A stretch of DNA of 64,000 nt from Muribaculaceae bacterium (lineage in GTDB: Bacteria; Bacteroidota; Bacteroidia; Bacteroidales; Muribaculaceae), in assembly GCA_017405965.1 (NCBI GenBank), contig JAFQZK010000037.1:62001-126000 (forward strand). Reading direction: 5' to 3'. The notes beneath the pieces were generated by a model, which was given only the letters and a program-made list of their open reading frames with translations, did not search any database and was not told the origin of the DNA. The position numbers and the translations under genes were made by a program. Of this stretch, positions 45,646 through 54,145 are shown in pieces. How positions within the stretch are numbered: position 1 is the first letter of the stretch; the number at the start of each line of letters is the position of its first letter.

Positions 45646-47109
45646 TTAAGATTTAAGCTTTAATCGTTGTATTTTTCCTGATGAAGTTCGCGGGATGAGA
45701 TCCACCCATTCCCACTGTACAGGGATTTCGTGAGGGGGCAGCAAATCAGACAGACGTTGCTTGATGTCGTCGATCTCGAGAGCCACATCGCCTTTTACCA
45801 AATAGGCTTTAGGCACCTCGCCCAATACGCCTTGCGGATCGGGAACGGCGACACAAGCACAATCGGCCACGCCCAGCGAGAGAATGGCTTTCTCGATTGT
45901 TACGGGACTGACTTTCTCGCCTCCCACATTGATGAGTTCCTTCTTGCGCCCCGTGAGATAAAAACGGCCATTGCTGTCACGATGGCCCCAGTCGCCGGTG
46001 CGGAACCATTCGCCATGAAATGCATCGTGGTTGTCTTGTGGCAAGAAATATGAGCTACAGACCATATTGCCTCGCACACAGATCTCACCGTCGACACCGT
46101 TGGCAAGCGGCTGTCCGTCATCATCAAGAACCCGAACATCGACCAGCGATGAAGCAGGATGGCCCACACTGTCAAGATTGTCGGCATCGGAATGGAACTC
46201 ACAGAACATGGCGCGTGAAGCCTCAGTGAGACCGTAGTGCATACAGAGGCGAGTCGTGGGGAAGATTTCCATGAGCAGATGCTTGTCCTCGAGCGGCATG
46301 GCAGCGCTTCCGATTTCTATATAACGCAACTGACCAGCGAATTTCGATATCCGCCTTCCGCTCAATCGCTTAATATACTGCCAAACAGCCGGCACCATGC
46401 CGAAACCTGTCACATGCTCTGTCTCGAGAACATTGAAGAATGATTTGAGATTGGCAAAACTGCCCACCAAGACAAGAGTGGCGCCAACCGACAGAACGCA
46501 ACGCATACGTCCAAGGCCGAAAGAATGACTCAACGGCAAGGCCAAGGCTTCGACATCATCAAAACACGTTCCGATGAATCCATTGGTATTGCTTGCCGAG
46601 CCTGCGATATTGGCATGAGACAGGCACACGCCCTTTGGTGCTCCAGTCGTCCCCGTAGTGAACATCACATCAGCCACATCGGTCGCCTTTAGGTCTGACG
46701 GCAACGACACGGCATCGCACTTGTCAAACGGGATATCGCCAAATGAGCAGCATCGGCAGCCGTCAACTGCCAGGTTGTTGCCAAAAACGACCAAGGGCTT
46801 GGCGATGTCCATGATGTAGTCGAGCCGATCCCTTGGAGAAGCGGCATCCACCACCACATTTACGATGCCCAACAGATGTGCCGCAAAATAGAGATAGACA
46901 AACTCAACTTCTTTCTGGGCTGACAGCATAATGCGATTGCCCGGTTTCAGCCCAAGCGATTGCAGATAGCCAGCAGCCGAATACACATTTGCCAGCAACC
47001 GCTTATATGACACACGCTCAGTTCCCTCGACAAGTGCAATCTTGTCAGGGGAATTCACCGCATGTCTTATCATGTCGCACAGCACAGGGCTGTGTGGTGC
47101 ATCAAACAT
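45646..47109 (-). CDS. AMP-binding acyl-CoA/acyl-ACP ligase
   Basis: About 487 residues of the ANL superfamily. Core motifs: MFTTGTTGAPKGVCLSH (ATP loop, near residue 155), MHYGLTEASRAMFCEF, GDWGHRDSNGRFYLTGRKKELINVGGEKV, and the C-terminal lysine in RTSSGKIQR. It activates a carboxylic acid as acyl-AMP. The frame is open from 47133, but an ATG at 47109 gives a smaller overlap with the ACP3 stop; both start choices overlap ACP3. The adjacent ACPs suggest loading onto a carrier protein rather than CoA. Confidence 0.92.
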   Translation of the reverse strand: MFDAPHSPVLCDMIRHAVNSPDKIALVEGTERVSYKRLLANVYSAAGYLQSLGLKPGNRIMLSAQKEVEFVYLYFAAHLLGIVNVVVDAASPRDRLDYIMDIAKPLVVFGNNLAVDGCRCCSFGDIPFDKCDAVSLPSDLKATDVADVMFTTGTTGAPKGVCLSHANIAGSASNTNGFIGTCFDDVEALALPLSHSFGLGRMRCVLSVGATLVLVGSFANLKSFFNVLETEHVTGFGMVPAVWQYIKRLSGRRISKFAGQLRYIEIGSAAMPLEDKHLLMEIFPTTRLCMHYGLTEASRAMFCEFHSDADNLDSVGHPASSLVDVRVLDDDGQPLANGVDGEICVRGNMVCSSYFLPQDNHDAFHGEWFRTGDWGHRDSNGRFYLTGRKKELINVGGEKVSPVTIEKAILSLGVADCACVAVPDPQGVLGEVPKAYLVKGDVALEIDDIKQRLSDLLPPHEIPVQWEWVDLIPRTSSGKIQRLKLKS

Positions 47110-47332
47110 CTGAAAGCTTGTTGACTTCGTCAATCAATGATCTGACAGAGGTCAAATCAAAAAGATCTTCGAGGGGAAACTCCAAGTCAAGTTCCTGTTC
47201 CAGCGTGCTGATAATCGCGAGATTGCCGACCGAGTCCCATTCGGGGATATCACCCGAAGACAGGTCATCGGTAACAACAGCAATGTCCACGTTCAATACG
47301 CGTGCAATGATTTCCTTAACTTGTGACTCCAT
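47102..47332 (-). CDS. Acyl carrier protein (ACP3)
   Basis: A 76-residue acidic protein with PEWDSVGNL (Ser 34) as phosphopantetheine site. It differs from ACP2 and ACP4 in the first helix (MESQVKEIIARVLNVD) and is closer to ordinary carrier proteins. It lies 25 bases after ACP4, and its end overlaps the ligase start. Confidence 0.9.
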   Translation of the reverse strand: MESQVKEIIARVLNVDIAVVTDDLSSGDIPEWDSVGNLAIISTLEQELDLEFPLEDLFDLTSVRSLIDEVNKLSDV

Positions 47333-47356
47333 TAAGAACGATGATTTGTTTTCAAG

Positions 47357-47590
47357 TCAAGATTTACGCTTCTCTACAATCGAGAACAAGTCCTGGATCG
47401 TGTCGGATGAGATGATATCATTACCCTTGATAATGACATCATACTCATCGTCAACCATGGCGATGATTGACAGGGCCATCAGCGATGACCACTCTTCCAG
47501 GTCCTTGAATTTGGTCTCGGCAGAGAACTCTTCGGGATCAGTTTCGTCGAACTGTCCTGCAAAATTTTCTATAAATTCCTGTAAGTTCAT
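47357..47590 (-). CDS. Acyl carrier protein (ACP4)
   Basis: A 77-residue protein very like ACP2: LQEFIENFAGQFDETDPEEF and EEWSSLMALSIIAMVDDEY, with Ser 36 as the site and Ser in place of Asp before it. It is the first gene after the promoter at 47646-47676. Having two carriers side by side ahead of the ligase is unusual. Confidence 0.88.
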   Translation of the reverse strand: MNLQEFIENFAGQFDETDPEEFSAETKFKDLEEWSSLMALSIIAMVDDEYDVIIKGNDIISSDTIQDLFSIVEKRKS

Positions 47591-47645
47591 AGTCTTTCTA
47601 CTTACTTAATTCGGTCTGGAATGTCTAATCCTAAATATTAGGCGA

Positions 47646-47676
47646 CAAAAGTACATTTATTTTTGAAAAGAGCAAA
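47646..47676 (-). promoter_or_regulatory. Internal promoter before ACP4
   Basis: On the minus strand TTTG (47676-47673), a 19-base spacer and TACTTTTG (47653-47646): a textbook Bacteroidetes promoter in the 109-base interval after the SDR gene. It would start the ACP4, ACP3, ligase, KAS-B, ATP-grasp, MBL, aminotransferase, NeuD unit. Confidence 0.82.
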
Positions 47677-47699
47677 ATTATCACATGAAAACCGCGTCA

Positions 47700-48470
47700 C
47701 TAAATCGAAAAACCTCCATCTATCACCAAGTCGTGACCCGTCAACCAACTTGAGGCATCGCTCAACAGATAGATGGCGCCATTGGCAATATCATCAGGGT
47801 TGCCATAGCGACCAAGGGGATAACGCTTAGCGTCCTCGGCCAATTGCTCCTCGGTGATGGTTCCACGGTGGATGAGCGGCGTGTCAACCATACCGGGACA
47901 GATGCTGTTGACGCGCACACGACGAGTGGCGAACTCACGAGCGGCATACCTCATTACCGAGTTGAGAGCGGCTTTTGAGGCTCCATACACACCATTGCCT
48001 GGCATGAAACTGTGGGTACCGCCTATAGAGGCAATCAGCACAACCGATGAATTCTTCTGCAACAGTTTCTTCTTGTACATCAACCGCATCAATTCAACCG
48101 GGGCAAAGAAATTGACGTCGAACATCTCGTCAAACTTCTCGCGTGAGCCGAACTGCAGCGGCAAAGTCGTTGAATTGCCAGCACACAGCACTGCGCCGTT
48201 CAACGGCGGCAAAGCTGCCACCATACGCTCAACCTCCTCTTGCACGGTCAAGTCGGCCAATAATGTCACATGACCATCGGGGTGCTCGTTCAACTGGTTT
48301 AAGGTCTCCTGAAGGCGCTCCTGATTACGAGCCGCCAACACGAGGCGCGCTCCCATTCGTGAGCACAGAATCGCAGTGCACTGTCCTATGCCAGAAGAGG
48401 CACCAGTGACCAATATGGTCTTACCCGCGAGCGAGAAAGGATTATAGTCTGTATTCATCATAAAAATCAT
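47700..48470 (-). CDS. SDR-family reductase, FabG-like
   Basis: A 256-residue short-chain dehydrogenase: NADP site GASSGIGQCTAI, LCAGNSTTL, catalytic Ser and YxxxK in SIGGTHSFMPGNGVYGASK, and a final DLVIDGGFSI. The start overlaps the stop of the fusion gene (ATGA). In this setting reduction of a 3-oxoacyl-ACP to a 3-hydroxyacyl-ACP is the likely task, though reduction of a keto-sugar cannot be excluded. Confidence 0.88.
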   Translation of the reverse strand: MIFMMNTDYNPFSLAGKTILVTGASSGIGQCTAILCSRMGARLVLAARNQERLQETLNQLNEHPDGHVTLLADLTVQEEVERMVAALPPLNGAVLCAGNSTTLPLQFGSREKFDEMFDVNFFAPVELMRLMYKKKLLQKNSSVVLIASIGGTHSFMPGNGVYGASKAALNSVMRYAAREFATRRVRVNSICPGMVDTPLIHRGTITEEQLAEDAKRYPLGRYGNPDDIANGAIYLLSDASSWLTGHDLVIDGGFSI

Positions 48471-50224
48471 TTAAAGTCAAACTTCTTGGCAGGAATACCG
48501 ATGTAGGTATTACCATCTTTGGGCTTTGTCATCAGCACACTGCCGGCGCCGAGTGTGATATGGTTGCCAATCTTAACCTTCTGCAGCACAACACTGTTCA
48601 CACCCAACAGATTACAATCGCCGATATGCACGTTGCCAGACAGATGCACACTGGGCATCAGAACATTGAAGTTGCCGATAACGTCGTCATGACCAAGGAC
48701 GTTCAAGCCATTGAATACATTGAAATCACCGACTGAGACATCACAAGTCACGCTGCAACTGTCTTGAATGATATTACCGCGACCAATCTTGAATGTCTTG
48801 CTATCCAACACCTTGAATGACGGAGCGATGAGATTAGGATAGGAGATATTCGGATTGTCGATGCTCTCAAATATTGACTTTCGGATATTGGGATCGCCTA
48901 CCGCGATAGCAAGGGCCAAGGGTTCTTCAAGAGCATTCAGGGCATCCCGTCCACCCAGAATGCATCCATAGTGAGAGATCTGCGTCCCGACAGGGATGTT
49001 ATCATCAAAGAATCCGATGAATTCCCACTTCTCATCGCTATCCATATTAATGCGAGCGATGCCGCCGGCCACTTCACGTCCAAGGCCACCAGCGCCATAG
49101 ATTGCAATCTTTTTAGTCTTCGGATTGCTGCCCTCATCACAGATCGTAAGTTCGTCAATACCGCGACGATATACAGGGAAGAACGATGAGTTATGATTAA
49201 ACTCGGGATCCTTTTCCTTTCTCCAGTCCACCAACTGGTTATACATTCCCAGATTGAAAACTTCCCTACCAATAGCGAACTGGTAATCGCTGTTCCGGTT
49301 AAATGCCGCCTTGAACTTGTAGAGGTTGTCCTCGCCTGATCCGACGCCGCCGCCAAGATGGAACAACTTGAGTCCTTGCCGGCAACCCCACAATGCTGCT
49401 TCATACAGCAGCAAGTTTGTGGGTGCGTATTTACGATAATCTGCAACGGTGCCTGACAGATGATAATGCATCATGTCATTGCAATACAGAATAATTGAGA
49501 TAGCTATGATTTTGCCATCCATCATGGCGTAGAACACCTCGGTATTATCGCTTAGACTGTCGATTATTGACCGATAGAATGAGTCCTTGAAGAAGTAATA
49601 ATCTACTGCATGATCGATCCTCATCGTTTCATCATAGATCTCCTTGAAGATTGTCATCAACTCAGGAGTAGGCTTACTGTGCTCAATGACCACACCATTC
49701 TTGCGAGCCTTGCGAATCATATTGCGATTCTTGCTCTTGATGTTCTCCCAGATAATCTTTTCACTGCTGAGGTCGATGGCAATCGTCTTGCCCAAGTCCT
49801 GAACCTGGCTCACAAGACTCATTGAAACGGCATTCTTGAGTATAGGGCTGTACCTCACAAAATTGCTAACGCAATTGTGCTCAAGCATAAAAGTCTTATA
49901 CTCCTCATTAAAGACCTGCAAATTGTGCAGGTTCACTTCGCCTTCAAAGAGCCATCCTCCATAGCCATACGGTGAAGTTAAGTCAAACCATTTGTCGGCT
50001 CTAATCTTCCCTTCGGTCCAAGGCAACAGAGACAAATCTCGTTTCATGGCCACATACATGCCACGCATCTTATCCGATTCATAATAAATGAGTATCGGTT
50101 CGCCATCGCCATGAAGCATAAAAGCCTCAACATATCCATGTGAATAATACACATCGTGGTTGGCAAATGCATGGACAACATCATTCCATTCAGCCTTGTT
50201 CTTGAATGTAATTATCTTTATCAT
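48467..50224 (-). CDS. FemAB-like GNAT fused to a PglD/NeuD-family acyltransferase
   Basis: A 585-residue protein from the ATG at 50224. Residues 1-355 are FemAB/GNAT-like: WFDLTSPYGYGGWLFEG, SKNRNMIRKARKNG, GKIIAISIILY, HYHLSGTVADYRKYAPTNLLLYEA, LFHLGGGVGSGEDNLYKFK. Residues from about 372 to the end are a complete NeuD/PglD unit (KKIAIYGAGGLGREV, catalytic NVLGHDDVIGN, final PAKKFDF). The two parts join without frameshift. FemAB proteins transfer aminoacyl groups; PglD-type units acylate amino sugars. One polypeptide could do both steps on one sugar. Confidence 0.88.
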   Translation of the reverse strand: MIKIITFKNKAEWNDVVHAFANHDVYYSHGYVEAFMLHGDGEPILIYYESDKMRGMYVAMKRDLSLLPWTEGKIRADKWFDLTSPYGYGGWLFEGEVNLHNLQVFNEEYKTFMLEHNCVSNFVRYSPILKNAVSMSLVSQVQDLGKTIAIDLSSEKIIWENIKSKNRNMIRKARKNGVVIEHSKPTPELMTIFKEIYDETMRIDHAVDYYFFKDSFYRSIIDSLSDNTEVFYAMMDGKIIAISIILYCNDMMHYHLSGTVADYRKYAPTNLLLYEAALWGCRQGLKLFHLGGGVGSGEDNLYKFKAAFNRNSDYQFAIGREVFNLGMYNQLVDWRKEKDPEFNHNSSFFPVYRRGIDELTICDEGSNPKTKKIAIYGAGGLGREVAGGIARINMDSDEKWEFIGFFDDNIPVGTQISHYGCILGGRDALNALEEPLALAIAVGDPNIRKSIFESIDNPNISYPNLIAPSFKVLDSKTFKIGRGNIIQDSCSVTCDVSVGDFNVFNGLNVLGHDDVIGNFNVLMPSVHLSGNVHIGDCNLLGVNSVVLQKVKIGNHITLGAGSVLMTKPKDGNTYIGIPAKKFDFK

Positions 50225-50234
50225 AGCTAAAATC

Positions 50235-51254
50235 TCAACTATCAGCAATGATATCACGCAATTGCATCATATCGTTGCTGTTGTATCTTCCGTCACAGTG
50301 TACCGACAATATCCTTTTCGAGAAATCATTGACCTCCTGACTTGCATTCTCAGGGACATTCCACAATATCGCCGGATAGACACAGCTATTAATCAAATAC
50401 TTACGGAAATCGTTCCTCGCGCCCTCAGAATCAAAGAGCAATGTCAGGGAAAACGGATTGCAATCCGGGCCTTCGGGCTCAAGAACAATCGAGATTTTAG
50501 AAAAAGATTCCACGAGAACTTCTCGATTATCCTTTTTCCTCCCATACCATTGCTCAACATCAAATCGGCTCAAGTAGTCCAAGGTCTCTTTATCTATCGA
50601 AGAAACGCTCATTACATCGAACTGCTCTTCGGTTGAAAGAAAAACTGACCAGAATTCACTCTTGTCTTCTATCTCATCATTCAGATAAAGTGTCTTCTTC
50701 CTCATGGCTTCCCACCTTGACGAGGCAAGATCGGTGTTTTCAGACACTATCTGCGGAGATTCCTGCAACCTCAGGCCTTTGGGAGACCACAACATCCCTC
50801 CCTCGGCCAGTGGCAACGTTTTTCTCAATGATGCGATGCACCAATCGGCATCGCTATTAATGGCCCAGTCACCGATCAAATCATGCGTATGATCTTCAAC
50901 TACTGGTACCGGGATTCCATGATTACTCCTTCTTGACCTTAGGCCGAAATAATTCATCCTTAACAGCGCGTCACCCTCTTCAAACGGCAACGAACGCACT
51001 ATCTCGCTCTCGTTGGCCAAAGGGTAATCCCGATAAGATTGCCAGTTAACGCCGTTCTGTTCCAAAGAAGACAAAACATCATAGCAGAAATACTCGGGAA
51101 CCCACAAGCGCTTCCAATTATTCTTTTTATACAGGTCAATTATCGGGTGCCGCCCACAAGCATAGTAAAGCGCATCAGGGAAAAAGTCCTTGATAGTCCT
51201 ACCTCGACTCTCTCGAATCGGCAAATAATGGAAATCGGAACCGAATTCTTTCAT
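50235..51254 (-). CDS. PLP-dependent-aminotransferase-like protein of the DegT type
   Basis: A 339-residue protein (GTG 51257 or ATG 51254). It has a weak aminotransferase pattern: KRLWVPEYFCYDVLSSLE, VVEDHTHDL, and ASLRKTLPLAEGGMLW, where Lys near residue 155 sits where the PLP lysine of DegT enzymes lies. Overall similarity to true DegT enzymes is low, so it may be a diverged member with another role. It lies 10 bases before the fusion gene, so the two belong together. Confidence 0.6.
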   Translation of the reverse strand: MKEFGSDFHYLPIRESRGRTIKDFFPDALYYACGRHPIIDLYKKNNWKRLWVPEYFCYDVLSSLEQNGVNWQSYRDYPLANESEIVRSLPFEEGDALLRMNYFGLRSRRSNHGIPVPVVEDHTHDLIGDWAINSDADWCIASLRKTLPLAEGGMLWSPKGLRLQESPQIVSENTDLASSRWEAMRKKTLYLNDEIEDKSEFWSVFLSTEEQFDVMSVSSIDKETLDYLSRFDVEQWYGRKKDNREVLVESFSKISIVLEPEGPDCNPFSLTLLFDSEGARNDFRKYLINSCVYPAILWNVPENASQEVNDFSKRILSVHCDGRYNSNDMMQLRDIIADS

Positions 51255-51378
51255 CACTTCACCGATAAACCCAATTACAAGGAAACATTCTTAATTATAG
51301 AGGTCTACAAATTAATTGATCATTATTCTCCCAAAACAGTCTTTTCAAATAAAGCAATATTTGGGAGCAGCTATTCAA

Positions 51379-51900
51379 TTATTTAAGAAACTCTTTACTA
51401 AGAATAGACATCACAACAACATCCTTGAATGTGCCATTCTTGAACACAGCCTGACGGAGCACACCTTCTTGTTTATAACCGCATTTCTCGTGCATTCGTA
51501 GAGAAGCCTCATTATCAATATTGATATGTGCATAAATACGATTAAGGCCACGCTCCTCAAAACCGTAGTGAAGCATCTGAAGCAATGCTTCACAGGCATA
51601 GCCTTGCCCCCAATAATCCTTATTACCTATCAGGATATGAGATTCTGCAGTCCTATTGACATTATTAATATCCGTCAGATAAACATTGCCAATGTGGAGG
51701 TTATTCTGTATGAGGCAAATGGCCAATTTGATGTCAGAAGAATGGAAGATAGTATCTTCTATCCATTTCTTTTCGCGAGCTTCTGACACATACAATCTCA
51801 TCCCCCCCAATTTATCTGATACCTCCTTATCATTGCGCCATGCAATGGTTGTCTTGTAATCGTCAAGCTCAAAGGCCCTGAGATAGATTCTTGTCTGCAT
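51379..51900 (-). CDS. GNAT-family N-acetyltransferase
   Basis: A 173-residue RimJ/RimL-type GNAT beginning MQTRIYLRAFELDDYKTT; the frame is open upstream but overlaps the sugar transferase gene, so 51900 is preferred. The CoA-loop is in GNKDYWGQGYACEALLQM, then IYAHINIDNEASLRMHEKCGY. In this locus acetylation of an amino sugar is a reasonable guess. The 121-base interval 51258-51378 holds no gene. Confidence 0.85.
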   Translation of the reverse strand: MQTRIYLRAFELDDYKTTIAWRNDKEVSDKLGGMRLYVSEAREKKWIEDTIFHSSDIKLAICLIQNNLHIGNVYLTDINNVNRTAESHILIGNKDYWGQGYACEALLQMLHYGFEERGLNRIYAHINIDNEASLRMHEKCGYKQEGVLRQAVFKNGTFKDVVVMSILSKEFLK

Positions 51901-51910
51901 AGTGTTAATA

Positions 51911-52567
51911 CTATTTGTGTCTATAATACTGTTCAAAAAGATTTTCTGCCTCTCTTTTGCGAGCGTTCCATCCGAGATCATCGACCTCGTCTTGCAGCCC
52001 ATTACCAATGTCCTTAGATGATAGCACGTTCTTGATGGTCATGTAGAATATTTTCAAGTCTAAGGTAAATGACAGATGGTCAACATACCACACATCATAT
52101 TTAAACTTATTTCCGTAAGTCAAAGTATTGCGGCCATTTACCTGGGCCCATCCAGTAATGCCAGGTCTTACTTCATGACGTCGGGCCTGTTCATCATTAT
52201 AAAGCGGCAAAAACCATGTGAGTAAGGGACGCGGACCTATCAAAGCCATATCACCTTTGAGAACATTGAATAATTGGGGAAACTCATCAATTGAAGCAGC
52301 ACGGACCAAACGACCGACCTTAGTCAAACGTTCATTGTTCGGCAGCAATTCACCATTGGCATCACGTTCATCGGTCATCGTCTTGAACTTGATAATCTTG
52401 AAGATTTTGCCGTGAAGTCCGGGGCGTTCCTGGAAGAAAAACGCGCCGCCTCCTTTGTTGGCAAAATGCAGCCATATAGTCACCACCAGCAGAATCGGGC
52501 TCACACAAATCAACCCAATCAATGCCAATGTAAAATCTATTATCCTCTTAAAAAAATGCTTGTACAT
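51911..52567 (-). CDS. PglC-like initiating sugar-phosphate transferase 1
   Basis: A 218-residue monotopic bacterial sugar transferase: a single N-terminal membrane segment, then FFQERPG, FKIIKFKTMTDERDANGE, SIDEFPQLFNVLKGDMALIGPRPL, and PGITGWAQVNGRN. It has the PglC size, with no WcaJ-type N-terminal membrane domain. It transfers a sugar-1-phosphate to undecaprenyl phosphate to start the repeat unit. A second, similar copy follows upstream at 52589-53203. Confidence 0.92.
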   Translation of the reverse strand: MYKHFFKRIIDFTLALIGLICVSPILLVVTIWLHFANKGGGAFFFQERPGLHGKIFKIIKFKTMTDERDANGELLPNNERLTKVGRLVRAASIDEFPQLFNVLKGDMALIGPRPLLTWFLPLYNDEQARRHEVRPGITGWAQVNGRNTLTYGNKFKYDVWYVDHLSFTLDLKIFYMTIKNVLSSKDIGNGLQDEVDDLGWNARKREAENLFEQYYRHK

Positions 52568-52588
52568 TATTTGTCAGGATTATGATTA

Positions 52589-53203
52589 TCAGTTTCCCTT
52601 GAACTCTTCCATCGTGGCATTGCCTTCCTGAGAAATACCATCATGGATGAGCACCTTGCGTATTGTGATGAACAAAATCTTCAGATCTGTCATCAACGTG
52701 CAGTGGTCAACATACCAGACATCAAGTTTGAACTTCTCGGCCCATGAAATCGCATTTCGACCATTGCACTGGGCCCAACCAGTAATTCCCGGCCGCACTT
52801 CATGACGTCGGGCCTGCTCAGGAGAATAACGCGACAGATACTGAACCAGCAGAGGGCGCGGGCCTATCAGGGCCATATCACCAACGAGAACATTGAACAA
52901 TTGAGGCAATTCATCGATGCTTGTAGAACGAACGAAACGACCCACTCGTGTAAGGCGCACCTCATCTGGCAAGAGTTTTCCGTCTTCATCACGTTCATCG
53001 GTCATTGTCTTGAACTTGATGATCTTAAAGATTTTAGCATTCTTCCCTGGGCGTTCCTGAACAAAAAACGCTCCAGCACCCTTGTTAGCGAAATGCAGCC
53101 AGATAGTGACCACCAGCAGCAAGGGAGATAAGCAGATGAGTGCAGTCAGGGCAATCAAGAAGCCCAACATGCGCTTAATATAATCACGGTACAGATTCTT
53201 CAT
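52589..53203 (-). CDS. PglC-like initiating sugar-phosphate transferase 2
   Basis: A 204-residue paralogue of the previous gene with the same blocks (FVQERPG, FKTMTDERDEDGK, SIDELPQLFNVLVGDMALIGPRPL, PGITGWAQCNGRN). Large stretches of DNA are nearly identical between the two, for example around 52170 and 52800. Two initiating transferases side by side suggest two starter sugars or a recent duplication. Confidence 0.92.
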   Translation of the reverse strand: MKNLYRDYIKRMLGFLIALTALICLSPLLLVVTIWLHFANKGAGAFFVQERPGKNAKIFKIIKFKTMTDERDEDGKLLPDEVRLTRVGRFVRSTSIDELPQLFNVLVGDMALIGPRPLLVQYLSRYSPEQARRHEVRPGITGWAQCNGRNAISWAEKFKLDVWYVDHCTLMTDLKILFITIRKVLIHDGISQEGNATMEEFKGN

Positions 53204-53246
53204 TATTCTAATACTAACAATCTCTCACCACAGCGTTCAGCTGTTA

Positions 53247-54125
53247 TTAGATAACGATTCGCGGCGCCGCAGTCCAATCAATTTGGCTGATGGCTTGAGG
53301 TATCGAGATGAAACGCTGACTGCGAATGAGTTGATTCATCCTGTCAAGTGCTGTCTTCTTACCAAGATTTGATTTCAGGTGACGCTTATACCTGTTCAAC
53401 AAGGTGCCTGATTCCTTGAAATAATCCTCATATTCGGCCCTTGTCATCATCTTCTCGCTGGACGGTATCAGGTCTTCGATGTGGAAGTAGCAGATGTTGT
53501 AATCACGCTTCTTCATCTGACCGGTCACGAACCACAAGGGGAAGAAACGAAAATAGCCTCCACCTGAAAATGCGATATCCTTACCCAAAATGTGAGCCGT
53601 AGCAATCGGGAACTCCTTGATATCCCCTGCCCCAGTTGAGATCAGCGTGGGTACCTGATTCCCGAAATCAGGAAAGCCTCCAAAATCACGCGTTGCAGGG
53701 AAAACTGAGGCGTCACATTCTATGCCACATTGAGCCAAAACCTCAAATGCCCATTGATTGCTTTTGCCAATGGAAAATGCAGGGGCGCGGTAACTCTTCA
53801 CCTTCTTGCCGATGCATTGCTCCAAGGAATCAACCGCCTGCCTCGTGTCCTGATAGACCTCTTCACGAGTCATCTTGTTGAGCCATGTGTGAGTGTTGGA
53901 ATGGCAACCGATATCGTGTCCTCTCCCCTGGATGCGTTTCACCACTTGGGGAAAGCATTCTGCCATCTTGCCGACGACAAAAAAGGTTGCTTGAGTTTTT
54001 TGTTCATCCAGCAAATCGAGAATCCCCTCAAGGTATTTGTCAAAGGCGTCATATTGCTCTTGACGGCCACCATTAAAGGCCCTCTCGATATACCATTCCT
54101 CTATGTCAAACGACAAAATATTCAT
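53247..54125 (-). CDS. Polysaccharide deacetylase (NodB/XrtA-associated type)
   Basis: A 292-residue NodB-fold enzyme: FDIEEWY near residue 5, TFFVVGKMAECFP, GHDIGCHSNTHTW with the two metal His residues near 75, SYRAPAFSIGK near 115, and a C-terminal part (GGGYFRFFP) like the deacetylases of PEP-CTERM/exosortase polysaccharide loci. It removes N-acetyl groups from glycan. The FemAB-like protein is another feature those loci share. Confidence 0.88.
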   Translation of the reverse strand: MNILSFDIEEWYIERAFNGGRQEQYDAFDKYLEGILDLLDEQKTQATFFVVGKMAECFPQVVKRIQGRGHDIGCHSNTHTWLNKMTREEVYQDTRQAVDSLEQCIGKKVKSYRAPAFSIGKSNQWAFEVLAQCGIECDASVFPATRDFGGFPDFGNQVPTLISTGAGDIKEFPIATAHILGKDIAFSGGGYFRFFPLWFVTGQMKKRDYNICYFHIEDLIPSSEKMMTRAEYEDYFKESGTLLNRYKRHLKSNLGKKTALDRMNQLIRSQRFISIPQAISQIDWTAAPRIVI

Positions 54126-54145
54126 GAATCAATTCATTAGCCGTT

